From Myrica gale (lineage: Eukaryota; Streptophyta; Magnoliopsida; Fagales; Myricaceae), in NCBI GenBank assembly GCA_963930655.1, contig OZ005620.1:3673001-3737000 (forward strand): a stretch of DNA of 64,000 bases, in the 5' to 3' direction. Shown here piece by piece: positions 1 to 12,031 of this stretch. The translations under genes were made by a program, and so were the position numbers. Below the pieces are notes generated by a model. That model did no database searches and was not told the DNA's origin. It worked only from the letters and a program-made list of their open reading frames with translations. Position 1 is the first letter of the stretch; every line of letters begins with the position of its first letter.

Positions 1-1364
1 CCTCATTCATTAATAAATAGGACTTGCGTATTCCAATTGAGTACGTAGTAGCTTTCTTCCAGTTTACACAATATAAATAAATTCTTCCATAACTTATTCA
101 AATTTTGAAAATCTGATCACTTCTACTCTTGGAATTATCAATCAAATATTATTTTTAAAAATTATTTATTTAATCATATTTAACACACAAACTATTAAAA
201 TGCATTAATGTTTACTTTATAGTAAGATTGATAAATAACATAATGTTAAAGTTAAATATGATGAAATTAATAGTTCAGACAGATAAATAATATTTAAAAT
301 TAATTAAAAAATTAGAAGTAAAAATTGCTTTTAAAATTTAATCCACTATTTTGTGGGAAGTACATGCATGTTTGAGCCCCAATTAATTGGGCTCAAATTT
401 TAGGTTTACTATTAAAAATTCACCACATAATTTTTTATTATTAAAATATTTATTAAAATATTCTCTCTCTTCACTTTTTTACCAACTCCCATAACATTTC
501 TTTACTTTATAATATTTCCCAAATCCTAATAGCTAAAATTTTCACCCTCAAACATATATCTCCCCACTCAGCTACTCCCTGTGGTGACATGCACTGGTTT
601 AAAAAGAGCAAGAAGATATATATGAGCACCACGTACATCCCTCTACCAAGTCCATTTGGGTTGGAAAAAGTATGTAGGCATTGTGTAGTTACTATTATTG
701 ACTTTTATTGTATATATAGACTAACAATTTTGAGGAAGGGATAGAAAAGGACAATATTTCAAGGGTACAAAATTAAAGTATTGAACTATGCTATCAAAGT
801 TTAATTATATATATGTTTCCTTTTTTATCGTAATACAAAGTTTAAAACTTAATTTTTTAGGATAAATTTTCTTGTCTAATTAGATCATTAAAAATACTAA
901 AATAGGAGATATTTACTAAAATGAATAGATTTTATCTCTTCTTAATTATTATAAGCTAAGCTTTCCAGAATTTTGGACTCTCCTATATGGTATATTATGT
1001 TTAACGCTTAATTAATGCAAATACGCTTGATTTCAAATTGGTAGCTCATTAGGCATATCTCTAAATACTTATGACTGAAAGTGGTTCACAAATTAACTTG
1101 CATAGATTGGCTACTTGGACAAGTTGCATCGTCATAAAGCCAAGCAAATTGATAATAGCAAATTCTGATTAGTATAGGTTAATTGCGTCCTAATTATATA
1201 TCAAGCTAATTAATGAGGTACTATTTTAGTACTTACAAGTACAATTTGTGAGAGAAATGATCGAATTAATTTAATGGGTCTCAAACCACGTTTCCAATAT
1301 TTCGAATTTATCTTAATTGATTAGTTTTAAATGCAAATTATAAACATGGAACGCATGATACGAA
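1..1364. other. AT-rich intergenic DNA, no gene seen
   Basis: No reading frame here resembles a known protein. The stretch is AT-rich with scattered short homopolymers. I see no transposon ends and no RNA gene. Confidence 0.6.
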
Positions 1365-1570
1365 AAAGGTAGATGGGCGACGTTAGAAACTATGAAAACA
1401 TTAAATTCTCATTTATTGTTTGTTAGGCACACGAATGAATCCATCGTCGTGAATAGCCATAATTAGGTTTCGTGTAGCAGAAGCAGTAGCACCTCCCCAC
1501 ATTGCAGCACATCAGCTTGGTGCATGATTTGCAGGTGAATGCTATTTTCGGGCATTTAATAGCGCGCACC
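1365..1570. repeat. Dispersed duplicate, copy 1
   Basis: This stretch and 5395-5580 share the same order of blocks: an ATTAAATTCTCATTTATTGT block, then TGTTAGG, then GCCATAATTAG, then a GGTGA-nTGCTnTTTTC block. It covers the 3' half of the doubtful cysteine-rich ORF and the sequence just beyond its stop codon. Confidence 0.55.
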
Positions 1571-1701
1571 AACATTTTCCACGTCACCATCCTTTTCCAT
1601 GGCTTACACATACAATCAGAATTAAGACTCCTTATGGTAAGTATGAATGGCCAAGCTGTTGAATCAAAAATAATTAAAAATAAATAAAAATCAAGATGCA
1701 A
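1423..1701 (-). CDS. Doubtful small cysteine-rich ORF
   Basis: A 92-codon open frame with a hydrophobic N-terminus and a cysteine-rich second half, including the runs CKSC, MCC and CYCFCY. I do not recognise the family. The spacing does not match the defensin, thionin, EPF or ESF1 patterns I know. A more diverged copy of its 3' part lies about 4 kb downstream (around 5395-5580). That could mean a small duplicated gene or merely a duplicated non-coding stretch. The true gene may start in a separate exon, since the first 30 residues read like translated non-coding DNA. No promoter could be fixed. Confidence 0.2.
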   Translation of the reverse strand: MHLDFYLFLIIFDSTAWPFILTIRSLNSDCMCKPWKRMVTWKMLVRAIKCPKIAFTCKSCTKLMCCNVGRCYCFCYTKPNYGYSRRWIHSCA

Positions 1702-3683
1702 GTCGCGAACTCAGCTAATTTTCCAATTTCTACAGGTTTTCTTCACCTTAGTATTTATTTTTAATTATATATTCAAGTCAATTTAGACGTATATCGATTA
1801 ATCTCAAAACTTGTTCAATCTTTCTGTCCTACATAAATAAAAAATTATTAAACAAAATCGCTAGAAATAGTCTCAATTGATACCACTTATAAAATTTTAA
1901 ATTTGAGACATTAAAGACCATAGCAAGCCACCACGACCCAAACTTTATTTATTAATGTGTCAGTTTCTGTGCAGTTTGACATCTCCTATTAGAAGCACAA
2001 GTACTAGTGCAAACAATTAGTTGGAAAGTGTATTTTTTTTGTAGTTAAGTAGAAGGGGTACATGAGCCTTCCACAGTCTAGATGCAGTACACGCCTTTCG
2101 ACGGACCCATTCATGCACAAGAAAATTGGCACTACGATGAACAAATAAGGCATCCCAGCTAGAAAATGCGTGTAACTTTGAGAGTATCTCCATGATGAGA
2201 CGTTGGATTGGCCAACCCGAAATCAGGTTGGATTGCCAGGAGTGGGAAAAGTGTATTAATTTCTTGTTGGAGCTAGCTAGGAATTACCTCGCTGTGCATT
2301 TATATTTCTCAATTAACTTGATTTTTGCAAATACCCTTTTACCTTGAGTAATTAGGATAGACTCTTCAAGGATTAAGATCCAAATTATGAATCGCTTCCA
2401 TAAGTTCATAGTGTGCTGGAGAAATTTTTGTATTTATCTGAAATGGCATGCAGGCCACCCACTTCTCTAGACAATTAGACTGTATATATCCAACAACTAA
2501 ACCTACTCAACCTTGACTTCATCAATGTCGGGCAAAGCAAACTTAGCAGCATTAATTACCGGCCGCTAAAAAGTCTTTTATACGACAATTATGATTATTA
2601 GTTGCACCGAAAGTCGCATTGTAATTAATTTGTTCAGGACTTAATTACAAATCTTGATTTCAAATTTAGATAATTCAAAGATGTATATATAATTAATTTT
2701 CATGAGGGCCGGGGTAGGCATACCAGGTCCCACATAATATATTACGTGCAAAAATAGCCAACTTCTTTTCTATCACACACGTGCTTTTACTTCCAAATCT
2801 TCATCTTCAGTCTTCACCAAACAAAGCCCCACGCAAAATACATGAGAACGCATTAGTTGCTAAATGGCCCCCCTCATTTATTGCTGTTTTAGACCCTTTT
2901 GTGGTTATGGCTGCTTCCGATCATAAATTCCACTCGTCTCATAAATGCTTGAGGTTAATTTAGTTGAACTTAGAACCAAAATTTAATGGCGATGATGGCG
3001 GCTAAGCTCCGAATTACGAAACCCCCTGAAGTTTCTGGTCAATTTAAGCCTAGTGAAAGGAACGGCTCCAAGCTGAGTTTATCTACTGATCTAGGATTAC
3101 CCATTTCGGGTGAACTCAGCTGCGTTGGAACTGCTTTAGAGAGGTGCCCAAGCCCGTAATTTAAGCATATTTGATGGATTTGTTTTGTTTGTGCGGAAGA
3201 GTAGGTGCCAATTGAAACAAGTTTGTGTTCACGATGACCCGACTGTAACCTGCATCCATTGGGGTTGACAAGATCAAGATGGCTACCAAAAATCCATCCA
3301 AAAGGACGAGAGCTTCTGCATATGCATCGAGCACAACAGAAGTTGCTCCTTATTTTTCATGCCTCGGCCCTGAAATTCGGGATTTGCTTCCCGACAGAGG
3401 TTTGGCCTAGATTTCGTGAAATAGGCGTCTTTTGCCAAAGCAAATGAGTTTGTGCATCAATTCAGTCCTCCAAATCCAGCTCGTGAAAAACTATCCCCGG
3501 TTGAGTTTGCAATAATTGAAGTCGTCTCCCGACAGTAAAATTCAAAGACAAAAATGTGCTCTGTTTTTTGGTAAATTGTTATAATGTTTCCATATACCGG
3601 CATATTTATAGTGAAAACTTACGAACTAGCACATATTACCGCCTATGGAAGTAGTAACTTTCAGCCGAATGCTTCAGTCCACA
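1702..3683. other. Intergenic DNA, no gene seen
   Basis: Several short frames occur (for example around 2990-3160 and 3259-3447), but none shows a family motif or splice-supported extension. No RNA gene or transposon end was recognised. Confidence 0.5.
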
Positions 3684-3688
3684 TAGAC

Positions 3689-3819
3689 TATTAGAATTTA
3701 CACAATATGTGAAAGGTAGACCGAACTCAACTCCAAAAGACGCCTTGAGGAGTGAGAGATGTCACAACCTTATAAGGAGTACATTGACTAGTTTCTCTAG
3801 CAATGTAAGACTTCTAACA
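3689..3819 (-). repeat. TRIM 1, 3' LTR
   Basis: 131-bp direct repeat of 3912-4042, preceded on the minus strand by a purine-rich tract. Confidence 0.88.
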
Positions 3820-3911
3820 CTCCCCATCACGTGTGGCGGGAGGACATCCAAGCCAACACGTGGAAACGGGTGACGGTGATACAACAAACTAAGAATATTA
3901 CTCTGATACCA

Positions 3912-4042
3912 TATTGGAATTTACACAATATGTGAAAGGTGAGCCTAACTCAACTTCAAAAGACGCCTTGAGGAGTGAGGGATGTCATAACCTTATAAGG
4001 AGCACATTGACTAGTTTCTCTAGCAATGTGGGACTTCCAACA
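3912..4042 (-). repeat. TRIM 1, 5' LTR
   Basis: 131-bp direct repeat of 3689-3819. It abuts the tRNA-Met primer-binding site at 3900-3911. Confidence 0.88.
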
Positions 4043-4047
4043 TAGAC

Positions 4048-5394
4048 AAACTCCACCGGCCAACAGGTGCAAAGCCAACAGGTAGGATGACAGTGGTTGT
4101 GTGCCATTCGATGCATGGCTTGCATTGCATGGTTTCAAAATCCCCAACCCCAAAGTTTCCTTAGCGGGACACCAATATGTCTGATCATCAGCCTCTCACG
4201 GACGAGAGACTGACTTTGGCGCAGACATGCGCACACCAAAATTGACGTTTTGCCGTAATCCAAACATCGAGGACTCTCTAGGAGTCCGATCTTCCCAAAA
4301 GAAAATAAGTCTGGCTACTTCATAAATTTAGGGAATGGCTCGGGGTTTGGTACAAGAAGCCTTGCACAGTAGTTGCACTGTAGTCTGTGGACAAATGTCA
4401 TCTCTAGCTCATTCTCCCTACCTCAGATAATTAGTCCAGCTTTTGTTCAAGAGAAATAAACCTAATTTTCCGAACGTACAGCCAAATAGATTTTTTTTAA
4501 GTATATTATGCATGCTTAACTAGCTTTTAATTATAACTCTCACGATAAAAAACAAAGAATCGAATGTTCCAGACGTTTACATTCTTTTACAGTTTGAAAA
4601 CCAAAAATCATTTTCATCCCTCCTTTATGGGATAAATTTAACCATGTTCCACGATATGTCTCAATCCTTCTTTGCAACTTATTTCTGACTTTTGCATGCA
4701 TATCCTGCCGTAACTTCTAAGAAATCTGAAGCTTCTGGGACTCTCAGTTAATAGCTCACCTACCAGGAGAAAATGAAGTAGTTGTATTTATTTTTCATTG
4801 AAAATCTTTCTTCCCCTTTTTTATTTTTAAATTGCACGAAGATTCTAGCTCTAGTCAAGACTATTGCAGTTTCACTCCCGCCATCTTTCTCTTTGGAGTG
4901 GATTCACAATCACGGCAGAAGGAAGCCAACTGCCTACATACTTACTCCCGTGTGTAATATTTTTTAATCTTATCCAATTTGAAAGGACTAGTCCACGGAA
5001 ATTTGGTCCTAACCATGACATAACCTTATTCAAATATACCCCATCAGTTTTACCAAGAATATTGCATGTGGAAGCAAAACGCATCAAAATAGACTGGTAT
5101 AGGCATGAAAGTGGAGTGCGCAAGTTGTGTTTGTGTTTAATTCTTGACCCAAAGAAGGGAATTAGCATGTATTTGGACGCTTTACTTCGCAAACTTAGGA
5201 GGAGTACAAAAAGTTTTCTTCTTTAAACCACTCGTGAGTTCATATTTATCAAACCAAATTGAGACAAATTAGGAAGTGGTTCATCATGACCAAAAGGGGA
5301 TTTCCTGTCGATTTATTGGTAGGCCGACAAGAGGGATACAATTTCGAAAATAAAAATAAAAAAATCCCTAGAGAAAATAAACATTAAAATCATA
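4048..5394. other. Intergenic DNA, no convincing gene
   Basis: The longest frame (4864-5226, plus) has a weak resemblance to the tail of a Copia polyprotein, but too little to call. Otherwise AT-rich sequence without recognisable features. Confidence 0.5.
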
Positions 5395-5580
5395 TGAGAA
5401 GGTAGGTGGGAAAATTAAAAGATTATTGAGGAAATTAAATTCTCATTTATTGTCTGTTAGGTATATTAATGAATTGGGCTAGTAAATGGCCATAATTAGC
5501 TTCATGCAGCACCTATTAAACGCACGGCCAGTTTGACGGAGCGTAGGTGACTGCTCTTTTCAAATATTTATAGGACACAA
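5395..5580. repeat. Dispersed duplicate, copy 2 (degenerate)
   Basis: Diverged copy of 1365-1570, with the same blocks in the same order and orientation. The cysteine-rich frame of copy 1 is not kept here. Confidence 0.55.
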
Positions 5581-5982
5581 CCATAATTTCGTACATCTAG
5601 CTCTATCCTCTCCTTTTATAATCCAGAGAAAAAAGCCAGTAGAGATGGATGGAAACTGGTATTTTGCCCTAACCATGTGAGTTTAGGCCCCAAAGCAAGC
5701 AGAGGATGGCCCAAACGTTTGGAGCTTTCATAAAAATCAAATCGCATGGATAAAAGTCACAATCAAAGATAAATGGCTTTCCATCTTTAGGCCATACGTC
5801 TTATATCTCTGTTGGGAATTCTTCATTTTTAAGTTGGTCGGTTCTAGAAAGTTGTCTTTTGCAGTACAAATTCTTGGTTTTACAACCTATTTATTAAGAC
5901 TGCAAAGCCAGGTTAACGTATTCAGGGACAGGGATCCTCTACAATTCGGTCACCAAATTGCGGGGGCAATAGGAGAGAGGCA

Positions 5983-6084
5983 GAGAGAGTGAGGTGGGTC
6001 CCGCCCGGGACTCACCACAGCCCGAACAGGGCTCCCTGCCCGAGCAGGTGTGGGTCCCGGGCGTGACCCACACCTCTCTCTCTG
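5983..6084. repeat. GC-rich imperfect inverted repeat
   Basis: A left arm near 5983-6016 (GAGAGAG, GGTGGGTC, CGCCCGGGA) is complementary to a right arm near 6048-6084. A second CCCG/CAGG-rich stem lies between them. It is a strong GC-rich hairpin in an AT-rich region. It may be a MITE fragment. No coding capacity. Confidence 0.6.
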
Positions 6085-6089
6085 GATTT

Positions 6090-8428
6090 GCTCTGATCCC
6101 GATCCATGTATTCAGTATTCATTCACGGTAACCTAAATTATTTTCTTTTTGCCCCTATTCATTCGATTTTGTCAGGAAATCCATGAGAGGTTCATTATTG
6201 CTATACTCTTTTCTAATTTTTGTCTCCTCTCTTAGACATCCGGTAGTACTCCAATAAAATATTTATTTTCTATAATTTTTTATTCGAATTGTATGGTATA
6301 ATTTAGATAGAGATAAATACAAAAGGATAATCTTATACTATTTAAAATTGTTCATGTAAAATTTTCAAATCACATAAATAATAAATTACAGAATATCCTA
6401 ATCTACCATAGATTTGAGAACAGAAGATGAGCCAAACAAATGGAGAGTACTCTGCCGTCGGATTTGCTATGCCAAGTGCTCTTCAGCGACTAACCACCAA
6501 ACCTATAACAACACCTCCGAATGTGGAAAATGTGTTTCAAATGGTCGAAATTTTGTGCTGGCCAAAGGAGACGGCATCATGTCAACGCCCAGATGATCAA
6601 CCAAGTATTATATATTTTAGAAGAGCAGCACACAAACGTGGAAGATTGAATAGTCCCAACTCCAAGTACCCGATCAGTTTTATAAGTATGAATAGGCTTA
6701 ATTTTGCAGTTAATTGTCTGGATAGTTGAAGGTGAATGGTCTGCATTGAATGTAATCTGGCATATTCAAGTCACTCTTTAGAGATATGGGACACTTCATA
6801 AGTGGATAAAGATTTCGGCTGGCTGTTATAACTGTGGGAACGCATATGAAGAAAGTGCATTAACTCCACCGCAGTAGCCACAGCCACAAGGAATTGCAGA
6901 TCCCCTTTGAACGCAGTACACTGGCGGAAACAGGATCTACGAATAAGGCAAAATGACAAATATTTTTCCCTTACATAATGCAAAAAGGTATTTTGAAGTT
7001 AAAATATCGACAATTAAGGATTAAAAGTATTAAAAATATTGAAATACACGTACCATACAAAACAAAATTCATAAAAAAAATGATATATGTCAATGATACA
7101 GTTGATAATATATGCCAAGTAACATCAGCAATGTGTCAATCTGTGATTCAAGCTTATGCGAAATAACTTGAGGAATAAAAAATAGCTAGCTAGCCTATAT
7201 AATCCATTTTTCCTATTATAAATATAAACGACTATTCTTAAATACGGTAGATACTTTTTTCCTTCATGCATATAACACGAAAGAAAGAGAGGGAGAGTCT
7301 TAGCAAAAACTCAGCCTCATTTAAAAAAAAAAACAGAGAAAAATTTAAAACAAGTAAAAACATATCGTACAAAGGATGCTGCACTAGATCTAGATCAAAC
7401 CACATGCCTCCCCAAGTTGGCCTGGGCCTATGGGTATTGGGTCCATGCCATGTTCTATTAAAAAAATTACATGCAAATTGTTTTTTGGGGAGCAATGGGT
7501 GTCGGCCGACACCCTTCGCCCCTGTAGTGACACCATTTTAAATTTTTAGATGGATCCAACATGATAGTCTTCCTCGCATGCAGTGGAAGGCCACTTGTTT
7601 GCAAAGTTAAGAAAATTTGGATATGTTTAATATTCTTCATGAACAGAGACGCGCTGTATAATTCATCGTGATTCGTCCATCCCCTTGCAAAATAATAAAA
7701 TTTCTAGCTTCCATAAAAAGAAAAAGAACATCCCGAAACTCCTGTCAGACAACGGGACAAGTGTCGCAGCTATTATGGTATCGAGGTAGGAGGCAGAACC
7801 ATCATATTGACTTCGGTTCCCAAACTCTCTTTGACTTTCAGTGCTGGCTGGCACAAGTCCAACAGTGTTTGATCAAATTTCTAAGGGGGCGATCCATATT
7901 AAAAAAATAAAAAATAAAAAAATATTTAAGAGATTTTTCAGCCCCCATCGACCCTAGCTAGATCCGCCTCTGACGTAGTACGTATGCAACGTGCAGAGTC
8001 AGAGGAGTTGCAATTTCTTCTTTACAAGCTAGTACCCAAGAGTACCTTATACTTTTAACAGCCAAGTACCAGGCTACTAAGACAATTACACTCGAAATAT
8101 CATCCAACAAATTTCAAGCCTCTCCACTGGACTTCCAAAAGATCTAAGAAGCAAATAGATGTCTCACATTGGCATCCAACATTTAGAAATTTCTCTATAA
8201 AAGCAGTGAGCAGGAGATTTGAGTAAAAAGAGAGAAATTATTAAGACAGCAGAGAATGATTCTGAAGGAATCAAGCTTATATCATCTATACTGCCAAAAC
8301 CACCATCCTTTTAACATGTACAAATGTTGTTTTAATAATTAGAATATATTTCATAAATCCTAATCTCATCGATCAATATACAAAACCAAAAAATATTGAT
8401 GTAAGCACAGACAATATTCTTTGATCAC
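6090..8428. other. Intergenic DNA, no gene seen
   Basis: Several frames of 60-100 codons occur, without family motifs. The stretch lies downstream of the minus-strand repressor-like gene and contains that gene's 3' flank. Confidence 0.5.
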
Positions 8429-9082
8429 TCAAATGGATATGTTGAGATCAATCCTAGGTTTCTTCATTATCAGCAATGGGACGACCGAACTGCACCGAGG
8501 ACATTTTGGGTTGTTTTTTGATATCAACACATAAGATAAGCAACCAGGGCACCCCGCAGCAACCGGTGAGGATACTAATTGATCTTCGTGATCTTCATCT
8601 TGTGTTTCTCTGACCGAAGAGGATGACGAAGAATATGAAGGCGACAACGATGACTTAAAAAATGACCCTCTCTTCTTGATTGGCTCTTTTTCTGCCCTCT
8701 CAAGGGCTGATTTCACCTTGTCAAGAGTGCATACACTCTGATAATTATTCGGGGATGACGACGGTGACACTAACTTTAGATCCAAAGAAGTTTCTTCAAA
8801 AAGATTTAATGTGATCCTTGATGGCGATGGTGGGAAATTCAAATCTTGTAGCTTTGGTACTGTTGGATTGGTTTGGAGCTTGTGTTCTGAGATTGAGGAT
8901 GAATTTGAGGTGCAGCATCTCTGTATGTAGACCTTCCCTGACTGGAACAATTAAAAGTTCAAAGAATATTACAAGCAGAGTATTAGTTTATGACATTTAA
9001 ATTATAATTTAAACAGAAAAAATTTGCAAACAAAGATCTTCCATTTTAAGATTCCCCAAAATAATGATAGAAGTCAGAATTT

Positions 9083-9124
<42 letters not shown>

Positions 9125-10087
9125 CTGAAGGAGAAGAAGTGGTGATTTAATTACGATACAGAAGCAACTGCTAGAGAAGGTAAGAGTGCCATCGGAAGAG
9201 GCAGAGCATTGGCGAGCAACATGGAATCAATGGTTAATGAAGATCCGCACGATCTTCATAGCAGTAATATTGAAAATCTGTATGCTCGTTAAAACACGGC
9301 AATAAAGTTCAAGAAACAAAAATTAGATGGGTTCGACATACAAATGGTTTGCAATTTACGGGTTCTCTTTAGCTGCAGACTGACAAACTATTCTCCAAAT
9401 TTTGAACAAAAAAATTGTTTCGTGCTGTATTATCCTAAATCACAGAACTCAACGCTAGTTCGCCGATGGCCAACCTAATGAGTCGAGCTCTGTATATGAT
9501 TGAGAATCATACGGATGGAAGCCAGTGAACTTTCTCTTCCAACTATTCCTCCAATTCCCACATAACCGAACAGAGAACAATCAGACAAACTTGAAACTTT
9601 CAAAGCAACCAATTACCTAAAAGACTCAATATCTGCAGTATACAAGAACGAGGCAAAAACCCAAAATTAGACCTATGCAAATAACAGGATTACAAATCAG
9701 AGAAATAAACTCCAAGGCAAACCAGATGGCAGACCAATCACGAACAAAGAACAATTGTGAATTGCGCAACACAGTTCGGGGGAACACTAAATTTTTCGCG
9801 AGAAAAGTATCGAAAAGGTCGTTTTCCGGGAGAAACAAACGGAACAGATGAGAAAATGGACAAACCTGCAAGTCTAGATGCTTTTCCCAGCCATTAGGGA
9901 CCTGCAGGTCGAGGTCCAATTCCTGGGACTCAACAAACTTAGAGGAGGAGGAGGACCCGCCAAGCAGGTCCCGAGTAATCAGACCCGTAGATTTCTCAAC
10001 GGTAGAACCATTCCCCACCGTCCGATGCTGATCCTCCTTGTTATACCCAGTCAGGACGCGAACCAGAGTGCTCAAGTCAGCAGCCAT
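8429..10087 (-). CDS. EAR-motif, zinc-ribbon protein related to GL2-interacting repressors
   Basis: Two exons: 9866-10087 (74 codons) and 8429-8941 (170 codons plus stop), giving 244 aa. The intron 8942-9865 is GT-AG in phase 0. The N-terminus (MAADLSTLVRVL) leads to a conserved block with LDLDLQVPNGWEKHLDLQ across to SGKVYIQRC, which reads like a degenerate WW-type segment. Potential EAR repression motifs are LDLDL (about residues 57-61), LDLKL and the C-terminal DLNISI. A CPGC...CPRC zinc-ribbon-like motif lies near the C-terminus and is the part shared with GIR1/GIR2. From memory the closest Arabidopsis genes are At1g79160 and At1g16500, whose function is poorly known. I infer a nuclear transcriptional co-repressor or adaptor. 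The reading frame is intact and full-length. Confidence 0.88.
9086..9123. repeat. (GA)n microsatellite
   Basis: About 18 uninterrupted GA units inside the intron of the repressor-like gene. On the transcribed strand it is a (TC)n pyrimidine tract. Confidence 0.95.
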
Positions 10088-10161
10088 TTCTGAAGCTCCT
10101 CCGCAAAGCTTTTGCTTTTCCTTTCCAGAGAGAGCGATGGGTTTCTTTGGAATAAATAGAG

Positions 10162-10172
10162 CTATCTATATA
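10162..10172 (-). promoter_or_regulatory. Probable TATA box of the repressor-like gene
   Basis: TATATAGATAG on the minus strand, about 75 bp upstream of the ATG at 10087. A start site 25-35 bp downstream would leave a short 5' UTR. A second AT-rich candidate, TATTTATT, lies at 10151-10158. Confidence 0.5.
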
Positions 10173-11307
10173 CATGCAGGTGAAAGACTTAGGCCGTTAT
10201 GAAAGAAAAAGAGAAGGATTTAATCCATATGTTGCTTGTATTGTTTCCTCTTGTAATTGTACAATTAATTTTAAATTGATTAATTATAGTGTAATTAATT
10301 GGTGCATTTATTGATTGGGTGTATTAATTGACGGGCAGTATTGAACGAGCGGGGGAGGAGAATTCAAGAAGAGAGGAGCCTGCAAGTAAATTGCTGCATT
10401 AAATGCCATTAAAAATATTATTTTTCTTCCTCTCTTTTGGTAAACAAGAGATGGAAATACTTTGTTTCTTTTCTAGTTTTTTCTCAGATTTTCTAGAAGA
10501 AATTTACAGTTCATGATTAATTTTAGAAGTGGACCGATACATTCAAGTATTTTGAACCGTTAGATTCTTTTCAGAATAACCTAAAAAGAATACGTGAAGG
10601 GCACCAATCATTTCTCATCGAGAGAACTCCTAAAATACAACCAACTCAGCATTAGTCACAATTCTTATGTGGATTAAGAGTATACCTAACCCCTCCGAGT
10701 TGTCTTAGTCATTAGAGGCCATATGGATCAACTCGTAGTTCCTCATTCGATTCACCTCGAGAGTTATAAAAGGAGATTTATTTAGAAAATTGAGGTGTGA
10801 GTTGTCTAATCTCTCTTGAGTTTATCGTAATAAATTTGCCAAATGTGATAAATTTGGATCAGGATGTACAGAGATTCCATGAATTTTCGTCCATACCCAA
10901 AAATAAAATGGTTACTAATTAATTAAAATGTATTTCTAAAAGTAATAAATATATTTTCTACATTATAATTATGAAAATTTTGATACTTTACCGTCTAAAC
11001 TGCTACTTTTGTCACCTATATATTATTTTTATCCTCCAATTATTGATTTTACGTATTTATCTTTAATTGATTATGACATTCGATCGTGAAAACTTAATTT
11101 AATGAAGAGGACATTATGTCACTCTCTTTCTTCATTGTACCCCTGCAGTACCCTAAGAATTGCAGAGGACTCGAATCCAATGTATTCTAGTGAAAGTAAT
11201 GGAGGTTTTACGTAGTACTGTTTCTGGTTTTATCTTACCATGGGGTAAGTAATTGGAGGTGTGCGTGGCAAAATGACAGAATAAAATAATAACTTCAATA
11301 AAAAAAA
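10173..11307. other. Intergenic DNA upstream of the repressor-like gene
   Basis: No gene, transposon end or RNA gene recognised. Presumably holds the upstream promoter sequences of the minus-strand gene. Confidence 0.5.
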
Positions 11308-11678
11308 AGAAAATTTACTTTTTAATCCTTAGGTTTTGGGCCCTTTTTAATTTTAGTCCTTAATTTTCAACCTTCAAAATTTTAGTCCTTAAACTTTTAT
11401 CTTTGTAAAATTTAGTCATTTCGTCAGTCTGCCGTCAATTTTTGTACCGATCGACCGTCAATTTTGAAGCGGTCGACTAAATATATGTTTTGAAAGTGGT
11501 ACATGTAGCGGTCGTCCACTTCATATACCGGTCGACCGATACAAATTTGACGGCAGACTGACGGAAGGACTAAATTTTACAAAGATGAAAGTTCAAGGAC
11601 TAAAATTTTGACCCTCTAAAATTCATGACTAAAAATGAAAAGGGGTTAAAACCTAAGGACTAAAAAATAAATTTTCCT
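11308..11678. mobile_element. MITE with long terminal inverted repeats
   Basis: About 371 bp. The left end reads AGAAAATTTACTTTTTAATCC and continues CTTAGGTTTT. The right end is its reverse complement (AGGAAAATTTATTTTTTAGTCC read inward). Inner repeats of TTTTAGTCCTTAA and CAGTCTGCCGTCAA pair with the other half, so nearly the whole element folds back. A GACCGATCGACCGTCAA motif recurs near the centre. No coding capacity. Confidence 0.75.
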
Positions 11679-11853
11679 AAAAAAAAAACAAAAGAGAGAG
11701 AGTCAAACGTCAAAGCATGTAGCTAAACAACAAACTACTGCTTAACATATAGTCGGGGTTGGTCGAGAATAGCATCCATCCAATTTGCATTTATGAAACC
11801 TCGTGGAAGTCGACAGGACTTGCATTTTGGTTGTGAACTTTTGCAGAAGTTAT

Positions 11854-12031
11854 GTATGGTTGGATCTCAAAACCTTTTAAAAAAAAATTCACAATCAATT
11901 TCAATATTTTTTAACAATTTTTAATAAACTTCAATAACTTTTAACAAATTTTTTACTAATCTCAAAATAATTTATACTAACTCTAAAAAAACTAAACAAA
12001 AAAAATATTTTCAAAAATAAACCAAACATAC
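11854..12031. mobile_element. Small AT-rich MITE-like element
   Basis: Ends GTATGGTTGG and CCAAACATAC are inverted repeats. The interior has repeated CAATTT/AACTTTTAACAA words. It resembles the element at 14421-14584 in ends, size and interior. Confidence 0.5.

Larger units (their letters stand above)
3689..4042 (-). mobile_element. TRIM (terminal-repeat retrotransposon in miniature)
   Basis: A 354-bp non-coding LTR-type element read on the minus strand. Two 131-bp direct LTRs lie at 3689-3819 and 3912-4042. Each starts TGTTRGAAGTC on the minus strand and ends in AATTCYAATA. A primer-binding site complementary to initiator tRNA-Met (TGGTATCAGAGT on the minus strand, 3900-3911) directly follows the 5' LTR. 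A purine-rich tract (minus strand, 3820-3833) precedes the 3' LTR. The flanking 5-bp duplication is TAGAC at 3684-3688 and 4043-4047. The element carries no genes, so it would depend on proteins supplied by larger relatives. The two LTRs differ at about 12 of 131 positions, so it is an old insertion. Confidence 0.9.

Noticed and set aside
2990-3447. Frames that might be exons of an unknown gene
   Set aside because: No family motif, no consistent splice sites and no support on the other strand.
4864-5226. A 120-codon frame with weak resemblance to the end of a Copia polyprotein
   Set aside because: Only a short, loose similarity and no LTR, primer site or other domain nearby.
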